In this document: positions 46,432 to 57,085 of the stretch, piece after piece
How positions within the stretch are numbered: position 1 is the first letter of the stretch
How the letters are laid out: each line of letters opens with the position of its first letter
Source of the DNA: Atherinomorus stipes
Taxonomy: Eukaryota > Chordata > Actinopteri > Atheriniformes > Atherinidae
Assembly (NCBI GenBank): GCA_023101725.1
Contig: JALJCO010001038.1
Span: forward strand, 186,001-250,000
DNA length: 64,000 bases
Direction: 5' to 3'
The notes under the pieces: generated by a model
Seen by the model: the letters and a program-made list of their open reading frames with translations, nothing else
What the model was told of the DNA's origin: nothing
Database searches by the model: none
Made by a program: the position numbers and the translations under genes

Positions 46432-46725
46432 CATGGCAGAACCCAGTTATTTTGAGTACTTTGGGAGAACTGCGGCATTGCACCTGCTTTGGAAGTCAGA
46501 AAAACAAAGACGCCACCGTGTTTGGGTCCACCAGATTCGCTCTCGGTGAATTTCATCACCTGATCCAGGAACTATGTCTGGATGGCGGCCACTTCCAGGA
46601 GGATTTCCCGAGCCCAGTTTGATGATCCGCCGGGGAGGATCGGTGCTGCATATCCCTCCAGGATACAAACTACAGGTGCTGTATTCCAGCTGCTGAGCAT
46701 CTGTCCACCTGCCTTTGGTGAGTAA
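46432..46725 (+). pseudogene. PIF/Harbinger transposase N-terminal fragment
   Basis: In two frames the plus strand encodes EKQRRHRVWVHQI, then LGEFHHLIQELCLDGGHFQE, then FDDPPGRIGAA-like and RIQTTGAVFQL-like pieces. This is the order seen at the N-terminus of Harbinger (HARBI1-related) transposases. The DDE domain is missing and a frameshift lies near 46545. Confidence 0.6.
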
Positions 46726-46896
46726 GCTAGCCACAGCTATCTAGTGCTTCCAGCAAATCTTCCAGCATCGGACACAGAGCAGAGGAGGAATAACTTGCTG
46801 CCACGGTGGAGAAAACACTGGATTTAATCCCCCAACAACAAAAACCTGGTAAATTATGATGAATGCTCATTAATCTGACACTTTATTTCACGTATC

Positions 46897-48095
46897 TAGG
46901 GTTGTCAAAAATATCGATACTCCGAAAAGTATCGATACTGAAACGCAGTATCGATAACGATACTAATTTGCCATGGTATCGATACTACAGTGTGCGCGCA
47001 CTCGACAGGCAGCAGCCGGCAGGTAAACAGCGGCTGACTGACCGACAGGCAGAGAGCCTGACAGCTCATGTTTCTGCTGTTGGAAGTCCAGACCAGATGG
47101 TTTTATTAGAAAATGAAGAAGGATAAAGTCTGTTTGGAAGTATTTCACATGCAGCAGACGAAGAAGGAAAAGCGAAAGACGTAGACAGGTCTGTTTGCAA
47201 ACAGTGCGTCAAAGCGGTTGCAACGAAGCTAGCAAACCTAGCGAAGCATCGACATTGACCGACATCCTGAACTTCATGATGAATTCAGACAGGTTAGTTA
47301 CTTAAAGCTCCAGTTTATTATGTAACTTAAAACACATTATTAGTGACGGTTAGTGCCACTGCTAGTTGGCATTTCCCAACCTGGACCTCAAGGAATAGGT
47401 ATATGGTGCGTTGACCCGTAACATTTCTGTGTCACTCTAATTTCTTCGGACGATATTCACATTTCTCGCCGTCTGTGTATGATCGCTATATAATGCGGGT
47501 GAAGGAGGCAGCGGGTCTCTATGTAACATTATCTGCAGCAGAACTCCTTCATTTCACCAATACTTTTAAGATGAATGAGAGAACGAGTACTGCTGTCCGG
47601 TTCACAACTGGTTGCTGTCAACTTGAATAGTTTAATACCTCAAAATATTCTTTTTTTTTTTTTGTGTGTGTGTTTACCTCAAACCAAAAGTGGCGTCATT
47701 GTTGCTATTGTTAGAGTTATTATTATAGTTTGCACTAAGTCAAAACCAGTTTCTTTTCTTTCTTTTTTTTTGCATTACCTCAGAAAAATGTTGTTTGTAT
47801 ATTTTTTTTTACTATTGTCACTTTTAGATTTTGGATGTTTTACATATTAAAAAAAATAATACCTCAGACAATTTCAAAATATTGTCAAATTGCATTATAT
47901 TTGGGTATATTTTTTGCATTTATTTGCACTTTTATTCTACAAGCATAAGAGAATTTCAAGTTCATACAAATATTTCTTATGTTTTTAAGTATTTCTCTTT
48001 TTTTGTCCCCTGTAGTGTCGAAAATGGTATCGAGTATCGAATATTTTTTTAGATATCGATATCGAGTTTGAAATTTTAGTATCGTGACAACCCTA
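46897..48095 (+). mobile_element. hAT element, internally deleted, with perfect 8-bp target duplication
   Basis: The ends are TAGGGTTGTCA and TGACAACCCTA. CACGTATC is duplicated exactly outside (46889-46896, 48096-48103). Both subterminal regions are crowded with TATCGATA-type motifs. A BED-type zinc-finger remnant lies at 47177-47257. The transposase core is gone. Confidence 0.85.
47177..47257 (+). pseudogene. BED zinc-finger remnant of a hAT transposase
   Basis: Reads DVDRSVCKQCVKAVATKL, then ANLAKHRH and a stop. C-x2-C and L-x2-H-x-H fit the BED finger found at the N-terminus of hAT transposases. The stop right after the last histidine ends the frame. Confidence 0.6.
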
Positions 48096-48855
48096 CACGT
48101 ATCTATGCTCCCGAAAATGACACGTGCATAACCTTATTATGCTAGCTAATGCTAACAGAGACAGCTGTGATGTTGCTGCGTGTTAATGACTAATCTGGGA
48201 GATATTGTGAAATATAACATTATTTTCTCTGATCAGAGCAAAGTTGGGACCAGAAAATAAAAACAGTTCAGTCAGAAACACAAACGGATCAGGAAGACGG
48301 TGACCTGCAGCCTTTAGTTTCATTTGCAGGACAAGTGAAGACTACGTGGTCTGTACAGTCCTTAACCCTTATGTGGTGTTCGGGTCTGTGGGACCCATAT
48401 TCATTTTTTATTAAAAGAAAAATTATACAGTTAATTATTTTTTTTCAAACTAAAACTCACTGGCCTTGGCTCATTTTATCTGAAGAACATATATCAGAAA
48501 ATATTTTTAATGACCACACACCGTACACCCTCCCTACACATTTCTATTACATATAAGATGTTCGGGTCCACTGAACGCGGGCTAATAAAAGTGTGGAAAT
48601 TGATGTTCTGTGTACCACCACTCTGTCCTTCTGTCTGGGCCTGCTGTTCCTGTGCGCGTGTTTCTGCACCTGCAGTTCCTGCATAAGGTTGCAACATTGT
48701 TGCAAAAATTTTTAATTCAAAAATCAACACTGTGTGCTCTTGTTTTCCCGCACATTTGACCCTTTTTCTTGTCGGAAACTTTTATTTTGTACAAATTGGA
48801 AGCAAGACTATGAATATAGCTTTACCAGTGTGGTTACTTATCACAACCAATCAAG

Positions 48856-49545
48856 ATGGCCAAATGGTATTCTGCGCCGAGGGCTCTGGAATTGATTTTG
48901 GAAGAGAGGCTTTTGATGATTATTTAGAAGAAGAGGATTCAGAAAAAGAGGATCACATTTCTGACAGTGACTCTGATGAATATGATGAGATTGAGCATTA
49001 GCCAGTTTCAAAGCGAAGATGAACCCCAGGACCAGACGATCAGCAGCCAACCACAGGACCAGCCCATCAGCACCTAAACCCAGGACCAGGCCGTCAGCAA
49101 CCAACCCCAGGACCAGACCATCAGCACCTAAACCCAGGACCAGGCCATCAGCAACCAACCCCAGGACCAGGCAGTCAGCCACCAACCCCAGGACCAGACC
49201 ATCGGCAGCCAACCACAGGACCAGGCCGTCAGCAGTTGAGCCCAGGATCAAGCCATCAGAAGCCAACCCCAGGACCAAGCCGTCAGCACCTAAACCCAGG
49301 ACCAAGCCGTCAGCAACCAAACTCCAGGACCGACCCGGCAGCACCTAACTCCAGGACCAAGCATTCAGCAACCAACACTAGGACCAGGTCGTCAGCACCT
49401 AACCCCTGAACCAAGCCGTTGCAGCCAACTCCATGACCAGGCCGCGAGCAACCAACCCCAGGACCAGACCATCGGCAGCCAACCACAGGAACAGGCCCTC
49501 AGCACCTAACCCCAGGACCAGGCTGTCAGCAGCCCAACCCCAGGG
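48856..49545 (+). pseudogene. piggyBac transposase N-terminus merging into a coding-derived minisatellite
   Basis: From ATG 48856 the frame reads MAKWYSAPRALELILEE. A frameshift then leads into a frame with DDYLEEEDSEKEDHIS and DSDSDEYDEIEH, a stop, and PVSKRR. This acidic N-terminal layout is typical of piggyBac-type transposases. A TGA follows. Continuing in the same frame, the tandem repeat encodes a proline-rich series on the pattern TPGPxxQQP. The frameshift and stops show it is dead. The DDD catalytic region has been lost. Confidence 0.65.
49020..49545. repeat. 27-bp minisatellite, about 19 units
   Basis: Tandem units on CCCAGGACCAGGCCATCAGC plus ACCTAA/AACCAA. Units vary mainly at one or two positions (CCA/CCG/AGC, ACCTAA/AACCAA). 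The unit is a whole number of codons (nine). Confidence 0.9.
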
Positions 49546-49763
49546 GGCGGCTGTAGCTCAGGTGGAAGAGCAGTCGTCTTTCAAGCAGAGGGTTGTTGGA
49601 TCGATTCCAGGCTTCCCCAGACTGCGTGCCGAAGTGTCCCTGGGCAAGACACTGAACCCCAAGTTGCCTCCCGATGTGCCCATTGGGCTATGAATGTGTG
49701 TGCAACTGGGTGAATGTGATATGTAGTGTGAAGTGCTTTGAGCGGTTAGTATGACTGGAAAAC
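49545..49763 (+). mobile_element. tRNA-derived SINE of the GGCTGTAGCTCAGGTGG family
   Basis: The tRNA-like head has an A box (TAGCTCAGGTGGAAGAGCAG) and a B box (GGATCGATTCC). The fish SINE body follows: GAAGTGTCCCTGGGCAAGAC, ACTGAACCCCAAGTTGC and GTGAAGTGCTTTGAGCGG. It is truncated at the 3' end. It sits at the edge of the minisatellite inside the piggyBac relic, so it is younger than that relic. Confidence 0.8.
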
Positions 49764-50119
49764 CTTGTTTCACTTGTAAATTTTAGTAAATGATTTTAAT
49801 CAATTTTCTTTGTTTTAAATAATAAGTGCTAAGTGTGATCTAACAAAGGTAAAGGGGCAACTTTAACCACTTATGTTTATACTGCTTGTAATGGTGGAAT
49901 GAAGTAAACATCTGTTGAGTATTTTGACATAAAATTGTTGAATTGTGAGGCATTAAAAACCATGAAATGCAACGGGTCCACCAGACCCACTAACACTGGC
50001 TGAGTAACAACAGATATGAACACCACACAAGGGTTAAACAATACCAAAAGCCAAATATGTGATAAAATAGACAATTAACGACCTTTGAAAGAGTTTAGTT
50101 TTTTAAAACTTTCTTTTAA

Positions 50120-50882
50120 AAGGGAAACTCAGTAACTTTTTACCTCAGATAAATGCTTTTCGGAATCCCCGTGGGGCTAAACAAAGTGTTTGCGGAGCGA
50201 TTCAATGTTTCCCCCCTCCCGCCGGGGGCTCTGGCCCTGCGAGCAGCTAAATGCAACTTTGCTTGCGCCGACCCGAGCAGAACTTGCGGACAACAGAAAC
50301 CGCTGTACGGTACTCAGGTCCCCTATCTACCCAGCTGCTTCCAGCGCCCTGATTTGAACCAGGCGCACCAGCGCTAATTCGAAGGAAAACATTTCTTTAG
50401 CTTCACACCACCTAAACACGGCTCCTGGTTCTCTCATAACCAACTCTTTGCTGGACCAGAGTGATTCACGTAGCTTGCGCTGCCTGGGCGCGGGTGAAGC
50501 ATCACTGCTTCAGGCTCAATAATCACTTGTCACGTCCGCAAAAAAAAAGTAAATAAAAGTTTGTATTCTTACCTGCTACTCGCCAACACCAGAGAAAAAT
50601 ATAATCCACGGCATATTTACCCGCAAATCGCGGGTAAAACGTCCCAGTTCCAGAAAATACAGGTCTTTGCTTTGAGTAGAGGGAGATGCTGTGCTGCTAC
50701 CAACGTAGCAAAGTAGCATCAACAAGCTAGAAAAAGCTTAGAAATATATCCAGGGATCAAAATAGAAGAAAGACAGGTAGGAGAAGCCGTCTGTGTGCTC
50801 TGGGGGTGTGAGGGGGGGTTGAACACGACAGTGAAAGGACGCCACTGAGGGGAGCCCCGAGCTGAAGTTACTGAGTTCTGCT
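50120..50882. mobile_element. TTAA-type MITE
   Basis: The left end AGGGAAACTCAGTAACTT lies two bases after TTAA (50116-50119). The inverse right end AGCAGAACTCAGTAACTT borders TTAA (50883-50886). One extra A at the left blurs the junction. No coding capacity. Confidence 0.6.
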
Positions 50883-50889
50883 TTAAGTA

Positions 50890-51635
50890 ATCATGAGATT
50901 TCCATGTTACTCCAGTGTGGCTTGTCATTAAAGCCAGTTTCCAGAGATGAATGATAGTGTAAATTAATGCTCCGATGTAAAAAAAAAAAAAAAAAAAAAA
51001 AAAGAATGTCAGAATACTTTAGAGATCTCAGCATAACATACCTGTAAGTTATCATGACCTTAGACGTCTGTCCAACGATATTCATGCTGCTTTCCATGTT
51101 AACAGATAGGAGGTAATTGGGACTCGCCACCGTTGCAATGGCAGTCTATTATTATTGGTTTTGACGTCACTAAATTGTTTGCATTCTTTGCCATTAGCAC
51201 AATGTGTGCGGAATTTAAAGGTTTCCTTAACTGGTCGATGAAGCCAAGTTTTCAAGACTGATGCAGATAAATCAGAATGAGAATGCCTGTATTGTCATTG
51301 TATCCAGCATACTAGTACAACGAGTCCAAGATCAGACAAACAACATAACAAAACATACTGAACCGGGAGGACTTGAGGGTGCACCGGATGTTTTAATAAG
51401 GAAAAATGTGATTTCAAGTGATGACTCCTTTACAAAACCCCTCAAGGACTTGTGACCTGATCTAAGCAATACTACAGTTTGTTTGTGTGTACCAGGTGAT
51501 TCCAGCACATGTATTTAACGATTTGTCTGCATAGAAGCCTTATTTGAGAGTCTTATTTGTGAAGTTGAAGGTTAAAAAAAGTTGTGTAGATTTATGAAAG
51601 ATTGCCATGGATCCATCCTAACACAGACCAATGCC
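50890..51635. other. Intergenic, no gene seen
   Basis: Contains a 25-bp A-run (50979-51003). Nothing else recognised. Confidence 0.4.
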
Positions 51636-52025
51636 TCAGGCTGCTGATGTAATGGTGGGGGGATATTATCTTGATTTAACCACCATAGCCCTCCGTATTG
51701 TTGCTGACCATGTCCATCCCTTTATGACCACAGGGGAGCATCTTCTGATGGGTGCCAGAAGGATAATGCACCATGTCACAAAGCTCACATCATCTCCAAC
51801 TGCTTTTTTGAACATGACAATGAGTTTACTGTACTCCAATGGCCTCCACATTCACCAGAACATAATTCAATAGAGCATCTTTGGGATGTGGTGGAATGGG
51901 ATGCAACTGCGTGATGCTATCATCCCAATATCAAGCAAAATCTCTGAGGAATGTTTCCAACACCTTGTTGAATCCATGACACCAAGCATTAAGGCAGTTC
52001 TGTTGGGAAAAAAATTTAATTAAAG
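51636..52025 (+). pseudogene. Tc1-like transposase C-terminal fragment
   Basis: GCTGACCATGTCCATCCCTT, then GGATAATGCACCATGTCACA (the QDNAPCH-type catalytic block) and AATAGAGCATCTTTGGGATG (the IEHLWDV block) are nearly as in common fish Tc1 elements. The latter keeps the glutamate codon. Frameshifts break the frame. The N-terminal half and inverted repeats were not seen. Confidence 0.8.
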
Positions 52026-52029
52026 TACA

Positions 52030-53590
52030 TGCTGTGAAGTAATTTTTCTCTTTTTTCTTCTTGTCACAGCACTAGATGGATGCTTCATGCTATTAGATCA
52101 AACCTTAATTAGATTCCAACACAATAATTATATTAGCATTGTCATTTACTTGATATGATGGTGTACGAGCCACATCCACGCTTTCTGTGTTTCTTTGTCT
52201 CAACCCTAAACACAAACCCATTGTCATGCAAATTCCTGTTTTACTTTTTTATGTCAGTAATGAAGAAGAACTCCATCTGACATGTTGATGTTGTTGTTTG
52301 ATAGCTGGTCTTTAAAGGAAATGAGTGTTATTTACAAAAAGTAAAAGTATCCCTAGCTGAGTGTAAGTATGAAGAGTGTGTTGTGTGGACAGCTGCCTTG
52401 GTGACGGCTGTCTCATTACAGAAGACAACAATAGATTGTTATTAGTTAACATGCAGCATTTAGCGCCTGGCAATCAACCACAGAGAGCATCCGCCACAGT
52501 GACATGCTGAAGAAGCAGGAGTGGGAAACAAACCACTGATGTGGCAGGCCTGAATGCCAGCAGGTCAGAGGTCAGCACTACAGTGGGCGAGCAATTACTG
52601 AGGAATCAGTCCCAGCGTGGCGTCCTTCAGCTCAGACTGGATGCCGCAGCTTTGATGAGGTGCTTTCAGCTGACCCAACGGACATGCTCAACTTCCACGT
52701 TTTGTTTTCACCTCTGTTATTATCTGTCACAACCAGCTGTTAGTGAACATTTGGGCTTTTATCATGAGTGCATCATTGCATTCATCTGATGGAGTCCACC
52801 TAATTGGATCTTGCTGCATGCACTGAACTCTTCACACCAATAAACACTCGACTTCAATCACTAAAATGTTTCAGTGAATCAGTTTTGCACAAACTTTTAG
52901 GCTCATTGGAAAAAGATTAGAACACAGTACATATGAGAAAGGGGAGAAACCTCCTGAATTGATGCATTAACTGTAGTTTCACATTTATTTAATATAAAAA
53001 ACAAACAAACATTTGTTTAAATGTAGTCAAAGTTTATGAAATTTATGTCAATCATACACAATGGTAAAAAAAGTAGACTCCATACTGTGTAGGCCATTTA
53101 CAACTGGAGTGGTTGCACGTAAAATCTTTTTAAAAAAGGACATATCACTGTGTTTTGTCAGAAGTTACATAAAAAAACAACCTGTTGCACAGCCGAGGGA
53201 ACCTTCTCCAGCTCTGGCTTCATCCTTTTTTAACAGAAAACTGAAAACAGAGTCGATGCATCAGTGTTTAATGTTGTACGCAGGAAGTCTCGTAAGGCCA
53301 ATAATACACAAATTTCTGGTTAGTTCACAACACAGCAGTCAAATCTATTCAGAAATAAAACTTTTATACAGAGAAGATACCATTTCTCATAACTGCAAGC
53401 AATCAGTTATGGTCGATTTATTCTACTTAAGAGTTTAAAACAGAATAATTGCCTACATAAAGACATAATAGCTTCAGCAAGACATAAGATTCATACCAGG
53501 TTTCTGTAAAAACTGGAAATCAAAGCCCAACATAATTCATTTTTATGACAGCTTAACACTAAATAAACAAAGGTGTGCTTTTTCTTTTCT

Positions 53591-53623
<33 letters not shown>

Positions 53624-53658
53624 TAAAAATAAAAAAAAAGTATACTTTTTGTGTGTGT

Positions 53659-53689
<31 letters not shown>

Positions 53690-55300
53690 GTAAAAATCAA
53701 ACAGGATTCTTCTTTTACTGGCTACCGTCAACTTGTGCGTGACCCTTACTGTTGGTGCGGAAGGTCCCCGTCAGAAACCCTGTAATTGATAAAGATCATT
53801 TTAAATTTAAAGGTGCAGCATGTAGCAAACTCAAGGTCAATGACAGAAAACTGTAATAAAACTGTGTTCCTGTTGGTATCTTATCATGTTACTAAAAAAC
53901 TGTCCTTGGATGAGCCATTTATACTTGCTGGAGGTCCACATAGATCTGGCACACTCAGACGTACGAGTGTGATTCAGTCACATTTCACTCATGCATGAAG
54001 AAATCTGAGCCGGGCAACTAACGTACATGTAGATGCATCACACGCATAGAAACATGAAGCAGGCAACACTCACCTTTGTTTACTTTCTTCATAATGCACA
54101 CACACATACACACAGAGGGAGTGTGTCAGTGTGTCTTTGATGTGTCTGCATGCGAGTACTTCACTGTCCACTTGGAAAAATGGAACGAATCAGAGGATTA
54201 TGGAGGCCTGGGAGACACTACAGGGCTTCTGTTTGTTTGGTGTGCTTGTGCTGTGTGTATGTGTGTGTAGTTTGGGGGGGGGTACTATAAAAGTGTACTA
54301 TATTTGGTGCCCTGATTGCTGAACCTCTTCATCAAAGAGAGAGAGGAGAACTTATGATGCTGTCGTTTAGAGTCAGACACGAAATTCAGGGGGAAGTTTG
54401 AGATGAGATGATGTGACGAGGAAGGGGCCGTTGTCACATTTTGTTCATTAAAATGAAATAAAAACAGAAATACAATGCATTGATAAATCAGCAGCTGGCT
54501 CATAAAAAAGAGAGAAAAACTTTTTCTGAGTTGTTGGCTTTTGTCAGCCTCTTCCACTCATGTCTGAGGGGAATGTTCAGGATCCTGGAGGTGTGCAACC
54601 AGCCAGACGAGTGTGTAATCCATCCTCGACATGCAGGATGGTTTCACAAGAGAGCAGCTGAGCTCCTCAGAATGAGCCCAAATACACAGACAAGCGGTTT
54701 CAACAAGCAGATGGCTCTGATTGGAAATCTCGTTTGAAATGAAAATACATCTTACTGTGCAGCGATGCGGACAGTCTCCATCTCTGTCTCTGCCTTTAAT
54801 AATCCCTGAGTGCAGACGGTGATGCTTACAAATCAGTCAATTTATCAGCAAAGTCTGCTTCTTGTCATATGTTAAAAAAGGGAAAATTGTATGTGAGCAT
54901 TTAAATGGAAAAACTTTTACTCTTGTTCGCAAACGATGGAACAATAAAGTATCAGTCACAAAATCGTCAAATGTAACTTTAAAGTCATCAATTAGAATTG
55001 TAAAATAAACAATTCCAACATGCAGCAGAAACTAGCCTGTCGCACTGCTGGCAATGCAAACGAAGCTCTCTGACTGTATAGGGCCTAACGAAGGGTCCAA
55101 CACCCCATAGTTATAACGAATCTGCAACGTGACACAACCAAAAAGCAGTCTGAAGCCTTTCCCTTGTCACTGAAACTAAAAACTAATGAAAGACTTATTG
55201 GATAAACTCCCTAACATCTACCAGCATCATATGTTTCAAAGCAATACCAAGGGCAATCCTTTTCCAAGCCACTGTGCACATAAACAGGTTTTCTTCTTCA
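52030..55300. other. Intergenic, no gene recognised
   Basis: About 52430-52870 is even in composition and repeat-free. A 125-codon open frame at 53061-53438 has no recognisable domain and AT-rich codon use, so I do not call it. G-rich simple repeats are listed separately (53581-53690). Confidence 0.35.
53581..53690. repeat. Paired poly(G)/(GT)n tracts
   Basis: A T-rich tract runs into G24 (53600-53623) and TAAAAAT. After AAAAAAAAAGTATACTTTTT comes (GT)12, then G17, then TAAAAAT again. The repeated G-run-plus-TAAAAAT layout suggests local duplication. Run lengths in such tracts are prone to sequencing error. Confidence 0.9.
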
Positions 55301-55890
55301 TTATGATGTTAATGATCATTTACAAGCATTAACTGTGGAATCAGAGTGGTGGAGGAAGTTTTACCTGTCACATATGAAAAATCCATAATTTGCCATAATT
55401 CAGCAAATAGAGTTGATTTCTGGACAACATTCGGACACGGTTTAAGTTCTTCACGTATTACAGCAGTAACAACTGACAATGAGCTACTTATGTCATTTCC
55501 AAACGTGTAGTGTACCACAGGGCCACAACTTGGTTATCTTGTTTCCATGAAAATTTTTGTTGCCAAGATTTAATAATGCGTGACCCCAGGATAACATCGT
55601 GTGGACGTGCCTTAGTAGTCAACAGCTGTATCAGTTTTGGACGTTGGAAGTTTGGGACTTGCAAAATTTTTTTTGTTTTTGTTTTTTCCCTCAACGATGT
55701 GATGGGGCTTCATACATATGGACTTTGCCTTTGAATTATCATCTGCTGCTTTCATCTCCTGATGAGGACCTGCAGAACCTTTAAAACACAAAATGTTTAT
55801 ATCTCCATCTTCCTCAAAGTGGAGTCTTTCGGACCAGATTTTACAATTACGACCTACATCATTCAATGGAAAAGCTGCATATCGCAATTG
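55300..55890 (-). other. Coding-like minus-strand frames broken by shifts, unidentified
   Basis: Three minus-strand open stretches (55612-55887, 55488-55694, 55309-55518) follow one another with frame changes. Their amino-acid composition is varied and globular-looking rather than biased, for example GRNCKIWSERLHFEEDGD and HYTFGNDISSSLSVVTAV. I do not recognise the family. It may be a decayed gene or transposon frame, or chance. Confidence 0.25.
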
Positions 55891-55965
55891 TACTTTTTCT
55901 AAATTTAAGAAATATTGCTTTTATTTTTTTTTAAAGTGTAATGGAAACACAGCTATGACAGCCCT

Positions 55966-56075
55966 ATAGTCTTTTAAGTGTTTTGCCGAAGGGCACAATG
56001 ACAGATGACTGGGGAATCGGGATTTGAACCGCTGATCCTTGATCATTGGACAACCTGTTCTACCACCTGATTGAA
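55966..56075 (-). mobile_element. tRNA-derived SINE fragment (GTGGCTCAGGTGG family)
   Basis: On the minus strand: CAGGTGGTAGAACAGGTTG (A box region), GGTTCAAATCC (B box), then a TGCCCTTCGGCAAAACACTT-type body. Same family as 49545-49763, with only the 5' half present. Confidence 0.65.
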
Positions 56076-56089
56076 ACCCCAGACATGGT

Positions 56090-57085
56090 TTTGTGTGAAT
56101 ATCCCCATAGATCAGCAGTTTCTGAAATACTCAGGCACAACGATTCCATGTTCAAAGCCATTAGAAAAAAATTCCCTTCCCTACTCTTCCCTACTCCCTA
56201 CCTTCATTCTGATTGATTGATTTGTAGATTTGTACAAAATTATTTGTACAGGAAAGTAGTTCCACCGTCCATATAGCCACAAATAGACATACAACAAATA
56301 ATAACACAAGAAGCGTAGATACCTCTAATCTGTTGATTATACCTGCCACCTACACATATTACAACTAAGGGTGTAATACATCGTAAATCAAGCAAAAAAA
56401 GAATATTGACAAAAAAAATCAATAGCAAACCCACTTTTATAATGAAAATGGCTTAATTTTGAAGGTCCTCTTACACAACATTTTCACAATAAAATACGTT
56501 TGTAGTTGTGCCGCGGATAGATAGACAAGGAGATTGTACTGCAAAGCTTACAGTTATGTTAAGAAACAATTACCTTGTTTATAACTTATTATATTGTTTT
56601 ATATAATTTATATTGATCAGTGAATCCTAAATCAAATCAAATTCAAATGGTATCATGACTGATGACTGAATTTGAGATATCGGCAGACATTGTATCGCCT
56701 ATCCACTGTATCAATATAATACTGGATCGTGAACAAACAAGTGATTTCCATCCTGATGACCACACGTTATATTACATTCTTCCTAGTGTTTGATTCAGTT
56801 GTATTAGTGCATATTTTTGCTGAACTTTACCCTTCTCCAACTCATTGTTCTGTAACGCTGTCCAGAGAGAAGTATGAAATACAAATTAAGGAGGTGACTG
56901 GAATCAAGTGCTATAGTGCGTGCTTTGTGTGCCATAGCTTAGATGGTGAAGTCTGATACATTGGGGTTTGAAAGTCCAATAATTTTTTGCAGATTCCTGG
57001 TGCACAATTTGAACTTCAGTGGGTATGATTGTTTGATTAGATATTTGTGTTAAGCAACAGTGCAGGTGAGTCCAGTGAGTGCATA
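56090..57085. mobile_element. Split end fragment of a Tc1-like element
   Basis: CAGTTTCTGAAATACTCAGG with CATGTTCAAAGCC (56125-56160), and separately TTTGATTAGATATTTGTGTT with AAGCAACAGTGCAGGTGAG (57032-57075), are both parts of the untranslated flank of the Tc1-like family at 51636. They occur in the expected order, with about 850 bp of unrelated sequence between. Confidence 0.4.

Larger units (their letters stand above)
48366..50033 (+). mobile_element. piggyBac relic with internal minisatellite and SINE insertion
   Basis: TTAA lies outside both ends (48362-48365, 50034-50037). The left end CCCTTATGTGGTGTTC and the inverse right end CCCTTGTGTGGTGTTC differ at one base. Inside are a transposase N-terminal remnant, a minisatellite and a SINE. 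The catalytic core is missing. Confidence 0.8.

Noticed and set aside
49019..49348. 109-codon plus-strand frame (RTRPSA repeats) and its 167-codon minus-strand partner
   Set aside because: Both are out-of-frame readings of the 27-bp minisatellite, which is open in several frames because its unit is nine codons.
49545..49620. Possible functional tRNA gene
   Set aside because: A and B boxes are present, but the acceptor stem is not closed and the sequence continues into a known SINE-type body.
53061..53438. 125-codon plus-strand open frame
   Set aside because: No domain, AT-rich codon use, no flanking gene structure.
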